A stretch of 64,000 nt of DNA from Streptomyces sp. CB02056 (GCF_001905545.1 NZ_LIPD01000002.1:682001-746000), one strand, 5' to 3'; shown: positions 29,225 to 38,708, counted from the first letter of the stretch. The notes: generated by a model from the letters alone, not told the origin. Numbers and translations are program-made.

Positions 29225-29749
29225 ATGCGAGTGATGATCAGGGCCCCGAGGGCCGAGGACACGGCCGGGTACGCCGAAGCGGTCCGGCGGTCCGCCGAAC
29301 ACATCGGACGGTGGAACCCGGTCGAGCCGGACGGGCTGCCCGACCTGCTGAAGCGCCAGGGGTCCGGGCTGCGCACCTTCCTGATCGTCGACCGGGAGAC
29401 CGGCGGACTGGTCGGCAAGGTGAACGTCGCCAACATCGTGATGGGCCGGTTCTGCAACGCCTCGCTGGGCTACGACTCGTACGTCCCGTTCAACGGCACC
29501 GGGCGGATGACCGAGGGCATGCGGCTGGTCGTGGACCGCTGCTTCGCCCCGCAGACCGCCGACGGGCTCGGGCTGCACCGGCTGGAGATCAACGTGCAGC
29601 CGGAGAACGAGCGCTCGATCGCGATGGCCAAGCGGCTGGGCTTCCGGCACGAGGGCTTCACCCCGCGGATGCTGTTCCTCCAGGGGGACTGGCGCGACCA
29701 CGAGCGGTTCGCGCTGACCGCCGAGGAGTGGCCGGGCGCGACGGCATAG
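29225..29749 (+). CDS. GNAT-family N-acetyltransferase (RimJ/RimL-like)
   Basis: The 174-residue protein has the GNAT fold: IRAPRAEDTAGYAEAVRRS at the start, a central strand-rich core (SLGYDSYVPFNGTGRMTEGM, the acetyl-CoA loop) and the RimJ/L signature LHRLEINVQPENERSIAMAKRLGF. RimJ/RimL enzymes acetylate ribosomal protein N-termini; the real substrate cannot be told. The ATG at 29225 lies close behind GGGGGC; an ATG at 29207 is an alternative. It lies 77 bases after ffh in the same direction. Confidence 0.85.
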   Translation: MRVMIRAPRAEDTAGYAEAVRRSAEHIGRWNPVEPDGLPDLLKRQGSGLRTFLIVDRETGGLVGKVNVANIVMGRFCNASLGYDSYVPFNGTGRMTEGMRLVVDRCFAPQTADGLGLHRLEINVQPENERSIAMAKRLGFRHEGFTPRMLFLQGDWRDHERFALTAEEWPGATA

Positions 29750-29841
29750 TCGCTGGTGGGAGGGGTCGGCGCGGCCGTCCGGCGGTCCGGGCGCGGCGTT
29801 GCGATTGGCCCGCCCGAGCACCTGTCCGTATTGTCCGATGG

Positions 29842-31851
29842 GTGACCGAACCCGTGCCGCCACGTCAGACCCCCGACCAGCCCTGGCGTTCGGAGGGCGC
29901 CCCGCCCCCGCCGCCGCCCAAGCGCCGGATGCCCGGCGGCTGGGTGGGCCTCGCCCTCACCGCCCTCGTGGTGTTCCTGATCTCGGACCTGCTGCTGTCC
30001 TTCTTCGGCCCCGCCGGTGCCACCACGATCTCGTACACCGAGTTCAACAACCAGCTGAACAAGGGCAACATCACCAAGATCTACGCCAAGGGCGACGCGA
30101 TCGAGGGCACCCTCAAGAGCGCCCAGCCCAAGCCGGACGGCGGCAAGGGCGACTACACCGAGTTCGACACCCAGCGGCCCTCCTTCGCGGGCGACAACCT
30201 CTGGACCACCCTGCAGCAGCAGGGCGTCGAGGTCACCGCCACCTCGCCGGTCCAGCAGCGCAGCTTCCTCACCAACCTGCTGATCTCGCTCGCCCCGATG
30301 CTGCTGCTGATCTTCATCTGGGTGCTGCTCGCCCGCCGGATGGCCGGCGGGCTCGGCGGCGGACCGCTCGGCCGCAAGGCCCCGCCGAAGCCGGTCACCG
30401 CCGAGGAGGGCAAGCGCACCACCTTCGCCGACGTGGCCGGCATCGACGAGGTCGAGGCCGAACTCACCGAGGTCGTCGACTACTTGAAGAACCCCGAGCG
30501 GTACCGCAGGCTCGGCGCCAAGATGCCGCGCGGCGTGCTGCTGAGCGGCCCGCCCGGAACCGGCAAGACCCTGCTGGCCCGGGCCGTGGCCGGCGAGGCG
30601 AACGTGCCGTTCTTCTCCGCCTCCGCCTCCGAGTTCATCGAGATGATCGTCGGCGTCGGCGCCAGCCGGGTCCGCGAGCTGTTCGCCGAGGCCCGCAAGG
30701 TCGCCCCGGCGATCATCTTCATCGACGAGATCGACACCATCGGCCGCCAGCGCGGAGCCGGCGGCGGCATGGGCGGGCACGACGAGCGCGAGCAGACCCT
30801 CAACCAGATCCTCACCGAGATGGACGGCTTCAGCGGCTCCGAGGGCGTCATCGTGATCGCCGCGACCAACCGGGCGGACGTGCTCGACCCGGCCCTGCTG
30901 CGCCCCGGCCGCTTCGACCGGCGGATCACCGTCAGCCCGCCCGACCGGGAGGGCCGTGCGGCGATCCTGCGCATCCACAGCCGCAGCGTCCCGCTGGCGG
31001 GCGACACCGACCTCAACCAGCTGGCCAAGGTCACGCCGGGGATGACCGGCGCCGAACTCGCCAACCTGGTCAACGAGGCCGCGCTGCTGGCCGTCAAGCG
31101 CAAGCAGGACGCAGTCAACGAGCGGGACCTCTCGGACGCGCTGGAGAAGGTCCAGCTCGGCGCGGTGCGGCCGCTGGTGATGCCGCAGGAGGAGCGCGAG
31201 CGCACGGCGTACCACGAGAGCGGGCACGCGCTGCTGGGCATGCTCCAGCCCGGCGCGGACCCGGTCCGCAAGATCACCATCGTGCCGCGCGGCCGGGCGC
31301 TCGGCGTCACCCTCTCCACCCCGGAGAACGACCGCTACTCGTACACCGAGCCGTACCTGCGCGGCCGGATCATCGGCGCGCTCGGCGGCATGGCGGCCGA
31401 GCAGGTGGTCTACGGGGTGATCACCACCGGTGCGGAGAGCGACCTGGAGCAGGTCACCAGCATCGCCCGCGGGATGGCCGGACGCTGGGGGATGAGCGAG
31501 CGGGTCGGCCGGCTCACCGCGGTGCCCTCCGACCCGCAGGGCGCGTACGGGCTCTCCGCCGCGCCGACCACCCTGGACGCGGTGGACGAGGAGGCGCGGC
31601 GGATCGTCTCCGAGTGCTATGACGACGCGGTGCGGATCCTGACCGAGCAGCGGCACCGGCTGGACGCGCTGGCCGCGGCGCTGCTGGAGGCGGAGACGCT
31701 GGACGAGGCGGCGGCGTACCGGGCGGCGGGGGTGCCGCGGGAGGGCTCCGAGGGGGCCGAGGGTTCCGACGGGCCTGCCGGCGGGTCCGGCGGGCCTGGT
31801 GGGTCCGACGGCGCTGACGGGGCCGACGGGAAGTCGATCGACCGGGCGTGA
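29842..31851 (+). CDS. ftsH: FtsH-family ATP-dependent zinc metalloprotease
   Basis: The 669-residue membrane protease has a proline-rich cytoplasmic N-terminus, a first helix (about 33-55), an extracellular domain of about 95 residues, a second helix (about 148-168), the AAA module and the M41 protease domain. Walker A is GPPGTGKT (236-243) and Walker B IIFIDEID (about 292). The zinc site is HESGH (458-462) with the third ligand in AESDLEQ (D534). The C-terminal ~45 residues are glycine/serine/aspartate repeats. The GTG at 29842 has almost no Shine-Dalgarno. Streptomycetes typically carry another ftsH near folE and hpt; this is likely the second paralogue, as those neighbours are absent. Confidence 0.92.
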   Translation: MTEPVPPRQTPDQPWRSEGAPPPPPPKRRMPGGWVGLALTALVVFLISDLLLSFFGPAGATTISYTEFNNQLNKGNITKIYAKGDAIEGTLKSAQPKPDGGKGDYTEFDTQRPSFAGDNLWTTLQQQGVEVTATSPVQQRSFLTNLLISLAPMLLLIFIWVLLARRMAGGLGGGPLGRKAPPKPVTAEEGKRTTFADVAGIDEVEAELTEVVDYLKNPERYRRLGAKMPRGVLLSGPPGTGKTLLARAVAGEANVPFFSASASEFIEMIVGVGASRVRELFAEARKVAPAIIFIDEIDTIGRQRGAGGGMGGHDEREQTLNQILTEMDGFSGSEGVIVIAATNRADVLDPALLRPGRFDRRITVSPPDREGRAAILRIHSRSVPLAGDTDLNQLAKVTPGMTGAELANLVNEAALLAVKRKQDAVNERDLSDALEKVQLGAVRPLVMPQEERERTAYHESGHALLGMLQPGADPVRKITIVPRGRALGVTLSTPENDRYSYTEPYLRGRIIGALGGMAAEQVVYGVITTGAESDLEQVTSIARGMAGRWGMSERVGRLTAVPSDPQGAYGLSAAPTTLDAVDEEARRIVSECYDDAVRILTEQRHRLDALAAALLEAETLDEAAAYRAAGVPREGSEGAEGSDGPAGGSGGPGGSDGADGADGKSIDRA

Positions 31852-31860
31852 AGCCGGGGG

Positions 31861-31900
31861 CCGGGGGCGCTCGCCATGGTGGTGGGCGCCCCCGGTTTTT
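31861..31900. terminator. Rho-independent terminator after ftsH
   Basis: CCGGGGGCGC (31861-31870) pairs with GCGCCCCCGG (31886-31895), followed by TTTTT (31896-31900). It is one of few hairpins here with a true U-tract. Confidence 0.85.
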
Positions 31901-31938
31901 CGTCCCCCTTGCGGACTCCTCGCCCCTCCTCGTCCCGC

Positions 31939-32772
31939 CTAGCGCGACCGTTCGGCGACCAGGTAGCGGAACAGGTTCTCCATCCGTACCGAGCCGTCCG
32001 CGCGCAGGTACGGCTGGAGCACCTCCTCCAGCTCCTTGGCCACCAGCGAGGCCCCGGAGAACTCCTCGGCCGGCTCGAACAGGCCAGTGGAGAGCAGCCC
32101 GCGCACCGCGCTGTCGAGGTCGGCGTAGGCGAACGGGCAGCTCACCCGGCCGCTGCCGGCCGGACGCAGGCCGGCCGGGGCCAGCAGGTCCTCCAGCGCG
32201 CCGGGCGCGCTCAGCTCGAACGGGTCGCGCGCGGTGGTCCGGCCCGCCATCCGCCGGGCCACGTCCAGCACCGGGGCGCTCTCGCAGCGCTCCGGCGGGC
32301 CCCAGGCGGCCAGCACCACGTGCCCGCCCGGGAGGGTGAGCCGGGCGGCCTCGGCGACCACCGGCCCGGCGTCGGCGGCCCCGGGCAGCTGCTCGAAAAC
32401 CGTCACCAGCGAATGGGCCGAGCGGGCGACGGCCGCCGACGTCCGGGGCCCCGCGCACACCCGCAGCCGGCGGTCGTGGGCCAGCTCGCGCAGCTCGTCC
32501 CGCGGCTCCTGCCCGGAGACCTGGGCGCCCCGGCCGGCCGCGAGCAGCAGGGCCAGCCCGGAGCGGCAGCCCAGGCCCAGCACGCTGCTCGCCGGGCCGA
32601 CCTCCAGCCGGTCGTAGACCGCCTCGTAGAGCGGCACCAGCATGCGTTCCTGGATCTCCGCCCAGTCGCGCGCCCGCGCGGGGCGGGCCGCCCCGGTCCG
32701 CGGGTGGTGCGGGCGTGCGCCCGTCGGTCGTGCGGTCGTGCCGGTCGTGCCGGTCGTGCGAGCTGAAGCCAT
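31939..32772 (-). CDS. Class I SAM-dependent methyltransferase
   Basis: The 277-residue protein has a SAM-binding motif I, SSVLGLGCRSGLALLLAAG (about 59-77), slightly divergent from the usual DxGxGxG, then LTLPGGHVVLAAWG typical of motif post-III in small-molecule methyltransferases. Threonine/proline/arginine-rich low complexity fills the first ~35 residues. The start ATG at 32772 has GGGAGG upstream. It is divergent from proS across a 189-base region. The substrate is unknown. Confidence 0.8.
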   Translation of the reverse strand: MASARTTGTTGTTARPTGARPHHPRTGAARPARARDWAEIQERMLVPLYEAVYDRLEVGPASSVLGLGCRSGLALLLAAGRGAQVSGQEPRDELRELAHDRRLRVCAGPRTSAAVARSAHSLVTVFEQLPGAADAGPVVAEAARLTLPGGHVVLAAWGPPERCESAPVLDVARRMAGRTTARDPFELSAPGALEDLLAPAGLRPAGSGRVSCPFAYADLDSAVRGLLSTGLFEPAEEFSGASLVAKELEEVLQPYLRADGSVRMENLFRYLVAERSR

Positions 32773-32961
32773 GGCGGCCTCCCATCCGGTCCTTCGGTGC
32801 GCTGCTACGGCTCCCCCAAAGTCCCGCCCCACACCAGCGAACAGCGGGTCGGGCCCGGCGTCCAGAGGGGTGCAGGGTGGTGCGCGCGTGTCGCGGTGGT
32901 GCGCCCCCGCCCGGTGATACCGATTCGAAACCGGGGCCCCGGGCCCCGTACCATTCGCCCC

Positions 32962-34374
32962 ATGGCTAAGGCACCCGTTCTCACCCCTCAGGCGGAAGAC
33001 TTCCCGCGCTGGTACCAGGACCTCATCAACAAGGCCGAGCTGGCCGACAACGGTCCGGTGCGCGGCACCATGGTCATCCGACCGTACGGCTACGGCCTGT
33101 GGGAGCGGATGCAGCAGGAGATGGACGCGCGGATCAAGAAGGCCGGCGCGCAGAACGCCTACTTCCCGATGTTCATCCCGCAGTCCTACCTGACCAAGGA
33201 GGCCGAGCACGTCGAGGGCTTCGCCCCCGAGCTCGCGGTGGTCACCCACGGCGGCGGCAAGCAGCTGGAGGAGCCGGTCGTCGTCCGGCCGACCTCCGAG
33301 ACGATCATCAACGAGTACTTCTCGAAGTGGGTGCAGAGCCACCGCGACCTGCCCCTGCTGATCAACCAGTGGGCCAACGTGGTCCGTTGGGAGCTCCGCC
33401 CGCGCGTCTTCCTGCGCACCACCGAGTTCCTCTGGCAGGAGGGCCACACCGCCCACGCCACCTACGAGGACGCCCGCGAGTACGCCTCGATGATCCACAC
33501 CCAGGTCTACGGCGACTTCATGACGAACGTGCTCGGCATCGACGTCGTGCTCGGCCGCAAGACCGCCAAGGAGCGCTTCGCCGGCGCCATCAACACCCTC
33601 ACCCTCGAGGGCATGATGGGCGACGGCAAGGCGCTGCAGATGGGCACCAGCCACGAGCTGGGCCAGAACTTCGCCAAGGCGTTCAACACCACGTACCAGT
33701 TGCAGGGCGCCGAGCGCGAGTACGTCTGGCAGACCTCCTGGGGCGTCTCGACCCGCATGGTCGGCGGCCTGATCATGTCCCACGGCGACGACAACGGCCT
33801 GCGGGTGCCCCCGCGCCTGGCCGCCGTCCAGGCCGTCGTGCTCGCGATCAAGGGCGACGACGCGGTCATCGCCAAGGTCCGCGAGATCGGCGCCCAGCTG
33901 GAGGCCGTCGGCATCCGGGTCGTGGTCGACGACCGCACCGACACCCCGTTCGGCCGCCGGGCCGTCGACTGGGAGCTCAAGGGCGTTCCGCTGCGCATCG
34001 AGGTCGGCCCGCGCGACCTGGAGAACGGCACCGCGATGCTGGCCCGCCGCATCCCGGGCGGCAAGGAGCCGGTCTCCATCGACGCCCTGGCCGCGCTGCT
34101 CCCGGGCGTGCTGGAGGAGGACCAGGCGCTGCTGCTGCGCCAGTCCCGCGAGCGCCGCGAGTCCCGCACGGTCGACGTCAAGACCATCGACGAGGCCATC
34201 GAGGCCGCCGCGACTGGCTGGGGCCGGATCTCCTGGGCCGACCTCGGCGCGGAGGGCGAGGCCAAGCTGGCCGAGCAGGGCGTCACGGTCCGCTGCATCG
34301 TCGCGGCCGACGGCTCGGTGCCGCTGGCGGACGACCAGGAAGGCAATGTCGCGCTCGTCGCCCGGGCGTACTGA
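32962..34374 (+). CDS. proS: Prolyl-tRNA synthetase, archaeal/eukaryotic (type 3) form
   Basis: The 470-residue class II synthetase charges tRNA-Pro. It lacks the INS editing insertion of the ~565-residue bacterial form and instead shows archaeal/eukaryotic motifs: motif 1 region RPYGYGLWERMQQEMD, motif 2 with LRTTEFLWQEGHTAHAT, and motif 3 MSHGDDNGLRVPPR. It ends in tyrosine (VARAY), as expected for this type, although the zinc-binding cysteines of the C-terminal domain are not seen. The ATG at 32962 lacks a Shine-Dalgarno and follows a GGGGCCCCGGGCCCC palindrome. Streptomycetes usually have a bacterial-type proS elsewhere, so this may be a second copy. Confidence 0.9.
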   Translation: MAKAPVLTPQAEDFPRWYQDLINKAELADNGPVRGTMVIRPYGYGLWERMQQEMDARIKKAGAQNAYFPMFIPQSYLTKEAEHVEGFAPELAVVTHGGGKQLEEPVVVRPTSETIINEYFSKWVQSHRDLPLLINQWANVVRWELRPRVFLRTTEFLWQEGHTAHATYEDAREYASMIHTQVYGDFMTNVLGIDVVLGRKTAKERFAGAINTLTLEGMMGDGKALQMGTSHELGQNFAKAFNTTYQLQGAEREYVWQTSWGVSTRMVGGLIMSHGDDNGLRVPPRLAAVQAVVLAIKGDDAVIAKVREIGAQLEAVGIRVVVDDRTDTPFGRRAVDWELKGVPLRIEVGPRDLENGTAMLARRIPGGKEPVSIDALAALLPGVLEEDQALLLRQSRERRESRTVDVKTIDEAIEAAATGWGRISWADLGAEGEAKLAEQGVTVRCIVAADGSVPLADDQEGNVALVARAY

Positions 34375-34818
34375 CATCCGTTCGGTGTTCGGTGGATGTC
34401 CGGTGGATGTCCGCCGGGCGCCGGTCGCCCACGGGTAATGACCGGCACCGGCGACATTTGCCCGGAATGCGGATGGGTAAGAATCCGGTAACTGTTCCGG
34501 TGCGTCCCCGCGGGGGACATCCCTACTGGCCGGTCAACTCCCGGTATTAACCGAATAGCGGTACGGTGTACGGCCCGTGGCCCTGTCAATCCGGCAGGCC
34601 CACGGGCCGTACGTCCTGGGTGGCGACAGCCCGCCCCCCGGACGGAATTCATCAGGCCCGCCGACGTTGCGACGGGCCCAAACCGGCAGGGGGTTGGTCT
34701 TGCGTCAGATCCGGAACGCGCAATTCGCGCGCGGCCTCGCATTCCTGGGAGTTCCCTGTGAATTCCCCGGGAACGAGAACATGCGGAACATCGGCTCGCA
34801 CTCCATCGTTGGTCTAGC
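34375..34818. other. 444-base intergenic region with a long inverted repeat
   Basis: No gene is convincingly supported. It contains GTCCCC-gcg-GGGGAC (34504-34518) and a 17-bp inverted repeat with one mismatch, TACGGCCCGTGGCCCTG (34569-34585) against 34595-34611, a likely proS terminator. The stretch 34640-34818 is visibly less GC-rich than the surroundings. A short reading frame ending at 34822 overlaps the next start by four bases but has no recognisable features. Confidence 0.45.
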
Positions 34819-35397
34819 GTGAGCACGACACAGCCCCTCGTTCTCGCGGCCGAACTGGCCGCCGCCTGGAGTGACATCCAGGCCTACCACCAGGACCTTC
34901 CCGATCTGGCCTCGCCCGAGGCCCTGATCGGCGAGTCCTCCTCGGCCTGCGGGACGCGGCTCGGTTTCGAGCGCCTCCTCCACGAGGCCGCCCACGGTCT
35001 GGCCGCGGCCCGGGACATCCGGGACACCTCGCGCGCCGGCCGCTACCACAACCGGCGCTTCCTGATGCTCGCTTCCGAGCTGGGCCTGGCGCACCCGGTC
35101 GAGCCGCACGCGAGCAGCGGCTTCTCCCAGGTGACCATGCTCAAGGAGACCCAGGAGCGGTACGCCGAGACCATCGAACGCCTGGACCGTGCCCTCGGGG
35201 CGCACCAGGAGGCGGTGGCCGGCGACGGCGCGACGCGCGCCTTCCGCGGTCCGGCGGCCCGGCACGGCTCCTCCGGGGGCGGCGTGCGGGTCAAGGCGGT
35301 CTGCGGGTGCGGGCGCAACGTCCGGGTCGTTCCCTCGGTGCTCGCGCAGGCGTCCATCGTCTGCGGCGCGTGCCAGCAGCCGTTCAAGATCGCTTAA
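34819..35397 (+). CDS. SprT-like putative zinc protein with C-terminal zinc ribbon
   Basis: The 192-residue protein has HEAAH (55-59) followed by GRYHNRRFLMLASELGL, where H77 sits where SprT-type metallopeptidases place their third ligand before an F..L..ELGL helix. A C-terminal ribbon has C162/C164 and C182/C185, as in SprT-family proteins. From memory, similar proteins occur mostly on actinobacterial plasmids, integrative elements and phages; this is recollection, not a search. The GTG at 34819 has no Shine-Dalgarno. It stands alone between proS and rpsP, and its activity is unproven. Confidence 0.6.
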   Translation: MSTTQPLVLAAELAAAWSDIQAYHQDLPDLASPEALIGESSSACGTRLGFERLLHEAAHGLAAARDIRDTSRAGRYHNRRFLMLASELGLAHPVEPHASSGFSQVTMLKETQERYAETIERLDRALGAHQEAVAGDGATRAFRGPAARHGSSGGGVRVKAVCGCGRNVRVVPSVLAQASIVCGACQQPFKIA

Positions 35398-35570
35398 GTC
35401 GCTCACGCCGCTCACGTCGCTTGAGCGGTCGACGTCCCGACGGGCTGCTGTGCGGGCAGCGGTCCGGCCGGATGGGCGGCGCGGAGCGGAGTGGAGCGGT
35501 ACGGGCGGTGCACGCGGGGCCGGCGGTACCGGCAGCGGCGGCAGCGCCGAGTGAGCGGTGACAGGCGGTA

Positions 35571-35640
35571 GCAGTACCAGGCAGTACAGGCGGTACAGGC
35601 CGTACGAGCAGTACGAGCAGTACGGAACGAGCGGTACAGC
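35571..35640 (+). repeat. 9-bp tandem array centred on GTAC
   Basis: GTAC occurs at 35574, 35584, 35593, 35602, 35611, 35620 and 35634, that is every nine bases over its core, with a loose consensus gcaGTACga. The array is non-coding. Confidence 0.75.
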
Positions 35641-35666
35641 AGGACAGCGGTGATGTCTTCGGGTTG

Positions 35667-35713
35667 GACCGGGAGCGGGGGCTCCCGGTCGAGCCCTGAC
35701 CGGGAGCCCGGTC
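35667..35713 (+). promoter_or_regulatory. Three-way alternative hairpin upstream of rpsP
   Basis: Segment A GACCGGGAGC (35667-35676), segment B GCTCCCGGTC (35681-35690) and segment C GACCGGGAGC (35698-35707) are present in order. B can pair with A (4-base loop) or with C (7-base loop), and C can also fold with the CCCGGTC that follows it (to 35713). The exclusive pairings resemble an attenuator. Whether it lies within the rpsP transcript is not shown. Confidence 0.5.
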
Positions 35714-35882
35714 CCGCGTACAGGCGGTTCTCGCCGATGTGGCAGAATGGACAGCTGAGTACTCGGCAGCCGAGCAGGACCCCTCTCTCCTACGGCTGGC
35801 GTGTCCCTTGAACGGTCCGCCCCGCAACCCCACGCGACGGCGAGCCCGCTCACCCACGTCAACACCAGGAGAATCCACTCCC

Positions 35883-36311
35883 GTGGCAGTCAAGATCAAG
35901 CTGAAGCGTCTCGGCAAGATTCGCTCCCCGCACTACCGCATCGTCGTCGCCGACGCCCGCACCAAGCGTGACGGTCGCGCGATCGAGGAGATCGGCATCT
36001 ACCAGCCGACCTACAACCCCTCGAAGATCGAGGTCGACAGCGACCGCGCCCAGTACTGGCTGTCCGTCGGCGCCCAGCCGACCGAGCCGGTGCTCGCCAT
36101 CCTGAAGCTGACCGGCGACTGGCAGAAGTTCAAGGGCCTGCCGGCTCCGGCTCCGCTGCTCGTTGCCGAGCCGAAGGTCGAGGACTTCTCGCACCTGTTC
36201 GCGAAGGCCGTCGCCGGCTTCGAGGACGCCACCACCGGTGTCGCCATCACCCCGAAGGCCAAGAAGTCGGACAAGGCCGAGGCCGAGTCCGACGCCGCCG
36301 CCGAGGCCTGA
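35883..36311 (+). CDS. rpsP: 30S ribosomal protein S16
   Basis: The 142-residue protein starts (M)[20 protein letters not shown], the invariant S16 N-terminus, and carries the usual actinobacterial acidic, alanine/lysine-rich C-terminal extension (about 115-142). The GTG at 35883 has AGGAGA upstream. It heads the conserved rpsP-khpA-rimM-trmD-rplS cluster. Confidence 0.97.
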   Translation: MAVKIKLKRLGKIRSPHYRIVVADARTKRDGRAIEEIGIYQPTYNPSKIEVDSDRAQYWLSVGAQPTEPVLAILKLTGDWQKFKGLPAPAPLLVAEPKVEDFSHLFAKAVAGFEDATTGVAITPKAKKSDKAEAESDAAAEA

Positions 36312-36313
36312 TC

Positions 36314-36553
36314 GTGATCGAGGACGCCCTCGACCACCTGGTGAAGGGCATCGTCGAGCACCCCGACGAGGTGCAGGTGCGCTCGCGCAACCTGCGTCGG
36401 GGGAACACCATCGAGGTGCGAGTGCACCCCGATGACCTCGGCAAGGTGATCGGCCGGGGCGGCCGTACGGCGCGCGCTCTGCGCACCGTGGTCGGCGCCC
36501 TCGGCGGTCGCAACGTCCGGGTCGACCTGGTCGACGTGGACAACATTCGCTGA
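36314..36553 (+). CDS. khpA: KH-domain RNA-binding protein KhpA
   Basis: The 79-residue protein is a single KH domain with the RNA-contact loop GRGG (47-50) in [14 protein letters not shown]. KhpA-type proteins bind RNA broadly, often with KhpB/Jag. The GTG start at 36314 lies 2 bases after the rpsP stop, so translation is coupled. A strong terminator-like hairpin follows. Confidence 0.93.
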   Translation: MIEDALDHLVKGIVEHPDEVQVRSRNLRRGNTIEVRVHPDDLGKVIGRGGRTARALRTVVGALGGRNVRVDLVDVDNIR

Positions 36554-36585
36554 CGCCGCTGCTCGTTCAGCCGTCAGGGCTTGTG

Positions 36586-36620
36586 AGGCCGACCGGGACG
36601 CATGTCGTCCCGGTCGGCCT
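36586..36620 (+). terminator. Strong hairpin between khpA and rimM
   Basis: A perfect 15-bp stem (36586-36600 with 36606-36620, beginning AGGCCGACCGGGACG) around CATGT is followed by TTTCGCATTT. It should end or attenuate transcription inside the cluster, so rimM-trmD may also need an own promoter. Confidence 0.85.
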
Positions 36621-36725
36621 TTCGCATTTCCATCAGCATTTCCGTCGCTTCATGGCTTAGCAGTCCGTCGCTTCGCAGCCCGTCGCTTTTCGTTGCGGCT
36701 CAGGAACTCCAGGAGAACGATCACC

Positions 36726-37298
36726 GTGCAGCTCGTCGTCGGCAAGATCGGCCGTGCCCACGGCATCAGGGGGGACGTCAGTGTCGAGGTCCGCACCGAC
36801 GAGCCGGAACTCCGGCTCGGCCCCGGTGCCGTCCTGCTCACCGACCCCGCGTCGACCGGACCGCTGACCGTCGAGTCCGGCCGGGTGCACAGCGGCCGGC
36901 TGCTGCTGCGCTTCGCCGGCGTCAAGGACCGCAACGCGGCCGAGGCCCTCCGTGGGACCGTGCTCATCTCCGAGGTCGACCCGGAGGAGAGCCCCGAGGA
37001 CCCGGAGGAGTACTACGACCACCAGCTGATCGGCCTGGACGTGGTGCTGCTGGACGGCACCCCGGTCGGCGAGCTGACCGAGATCGTCCACCTGCCCTAC
37101 CAGGACCTGCTCACGGTCAAGAAGGCCGACGGGACGGAGGTGCTGGTGCCCTTCGTCAGCCAGATCGTGCCGACCATCGACCTGGAGAACCAGCGCGCCG
37201 TGATCACCCCGCCGCCCGGGCTGATCGACATGGAGCAGGCCGAGGTCGCGGGGACCTCCTCGGCCGAGCGCGGCGAGGACTCGGAGGAGTCGGAGTGA
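36726..37298 (+). CDS. rimM: 16S rRNA processing protein RimM
   Basis: The 190-residue factor assists maturation of the 30S head and binds S19. The N-terminal domain begins (M)[17 protein letters not shown], and the PRC-barrel domain contains [12 protein letters not shown] and [10 protein letters not shown]. The C-terminal ~25 residues are acidic. The GTG at 36726 has AGGAGA upstream and matches the family N-terminus. trmD follows directly. Confidence 0.95.
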   Translation: MQLVVGKIGRAHGIRGDVSVEVRTDEPELRLGPGAVLLTDPASTGPLTVESGRVHSGRLLLRFAGVKDRNAAEALRGTVLISEVDPEESPEDPEEYYDHQLIGLDVVLLDGTPVGELTEIVHLPYQDLLTVKKADGTEVLVPFVSQIVPTIDLENQRAVITPPPGLIDMEQAEVAGTSSAERGEDSEESE

Positions 37299-37384
37299 CC
37301 GTCGAGGAGCGCGCCGGGGCGGGTGTCGAGGTCGGCGCCGATGCGGCGCCCGGCGGTGCGGTGTCCGGCGGGGTGCAGAGCGGC

Positions 37385-38203
37385 ATGCGGATCGACGTCG
37401 TCACGATCTTCCCGGAGTACCTGGAGCCGCTGGACGTCTCGCTGGTCGGCAAGGCCCGCGCCCGCGGGCAGCTGGACGTGCACGTCCACGACCTGCGCGG
37501 ATGGACCCACGACGTGCACCGCACGGTCGACGACAGCCCGTACGGCGGCGGCCCCGGCATGGTGATGAAGCCCGAGCCGTGGGGCGAGGCGCTGGACGCG
37601 GTGGTCGCCGGCGGCCCCGAGGGCCAGGTGCCCACCCTGGTCGTGCCGACCCCGAGCGGGCGCCCGTTCACCCAGGAGCTCGCCCAGGAACTGGCCGGGC
37701 GCCCCTGGCTGGCCTTCACCCCCGCCCGGTACGAGGGCATCGACCGCCGGGTGATCGAGGAAGCCGCCACCCGGATGCCGGTGGTCGAGGCCTCGATCGG
37801 CGACTACGTGCTGGCCGGCGGCGAGGTCGCCGTGCTGGTGATGGTCGAGGCGATCGCCCGACTGCTGCCTGGAGTGCTCGGCAATGCCGAGTCCCACCGC
37901 GACGACTCCTTCGCGCCGGGCGCGATGGCCGACCTGCTGGAGGGCCCGGTCTACACCAAGCCCGCCGAGTGGCGCGGCCGTACGGTGCCGGACGTGCTGC
38001 TCAGCGGCAACCACGGCAAGATCGCCCGCTGGCGCCGCGAGCAGGCCTTCGCCCGGACCCTGGCGAACCGGCCCGACCTGGTCGAGCGCTGGCAGTACGG
38101 CGCCTTCGACAAGAAGGAGCGCGAGGCGCTGAGCATCCTCGGCCTGGCCTGGGACGAGCGGCTCGGCCGATTTCGGTCCACGGCCGTTGATGTGGAAGAA
38201 TAG
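37385..38203 (+). CDS. trmD: tRNA (guanine-37-N1)-methyltransferase TrmD
   Basis: The 272-residue SPOUT-class enzyme makes m1G37 in tRNAs, preventing frameshifts. The start [12 protein letters not shown] is the canonical one. The trefoil-knot SAM site contains [11 protein letters not shown] and [13 protein letters not shown], and the catalytic region is ESHRDDSF. An in-frame GTG at 37295 overlaps the rimM stop (GTGA) and would add 30 alanine/glycine-rich residues; translation could start there through coupling. The ATG at 37385 has only a weak ribosome-binding site, so both starts remain open. Confidence 0.93.
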   Translation: MRIDVVTIFPEYLEPLDVSLVGKARARGQLDVHVHDLRGWTHDVHRTVDDSPYGGGPGMVMKPEPWGEALDAVVAGGPEGQVPTLVVPTPSGRPFTQELAQELAGRPWLAFTPARYEGIDRRVIEEAATRMPVVEASIGDYVLAGGEVAVLVMVEAIARLLPGVLGNAESHRDDSFAPGAMADLLEGPVYTKPAEWRGRTVPDVLLSGNHGKIARWRREQAFARTLANRPDLVERWQYGAFDKKEREALSILGLAWDERLGRFRSTAVDVEE

Positions 38204-38357
38204 GCGGCTGCTGTCTGTCGCTGGTTCCCTCCTGTAGGGGACACGTGGACCGGCGCCCTCGCCACGGGGGGATCGCCGTCAGCCGATGCGGCCCGCAGCG
38301 AACCCCATTGTGACGATTTTCCGTGGGCGGCCCGTGGCGCCTGCGATGGAGAGCAAC

Positions 38358-38708
38358 ATGAGCAACAAGCTCGCTGCTGTCGACGCGGCCTCGCTGCGTA
38401 GCGACATCCCGGCCTTCCGCGCCGGTGACACCCTGAAGGTTCACGTCCGGGTCATCGAGGGCAACCGCTCCCGTGTCCAGGTCTTCCAGGGCGTCGTCAT
38501 CCGCCGCCACGGCGCCGGCATCGGTGAGACCTTCACCGTTCGCAAGGTCAGCTTCAACGTCGGCGTGGAGCGCACCTTCCCGGTGCACACCCCGGTCGTC
38601 GAGAAGATCGAGGTCGTGACCCGCGGTGCGGTTCGCCGCGCCAAGCTGTACTACCTGCGTGACCTCCGCGGCAAGGCCGCGAAGATCAAGGAGAAGCGCG
38701 ACCGCTGA
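38358..38708 (+). CDS. rplS: 50S ribosomal protein L19
   Basis: The 116-residue protein matches L19 exactly in length, with [20 protein letters not shown] and the C-terminal [26 protein letters not shown] lies five bases before the ATG at 38358; an ATG four codons earlier is possible. It is 154 bases after trmD and may have its own promoter in the gap. Confidence 0.97.
   Translation: MSNKLAAVDAASLRSDIPAFRAGDTLKVHVRVIEGNRSRVQVFQGVVIRRHGAGIGETFTVRKVSFNVGVERTFPVHTPVVEKIEVVTRGAVRRAKLYYLRDLRGKAAKIKEKRDR

Larger units (their letters stand above)
35398..35882. other. 485-base rpsP upstream region with repeats and hairpins
   Basis: The region holds a 9-bp GTAC array and a set of alternative hairpins (both listed separately), then a CAGAAT (35743-35748) that could be a -10 and a long leader to rpsP with AGGAGA nine bases before the GTG. 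No coding frame has features of a real protein. Confidence 0.5.

Noticed and set aside
34577-34822. An 81-codon frame ending in a four-base overlap with the SprT-like gene
   Set aside because: The overlap is suggestive, but the frame crosses the 17-bp inverted repeat, lacks a ribosome-binding site and has no known features; kept only as a note.
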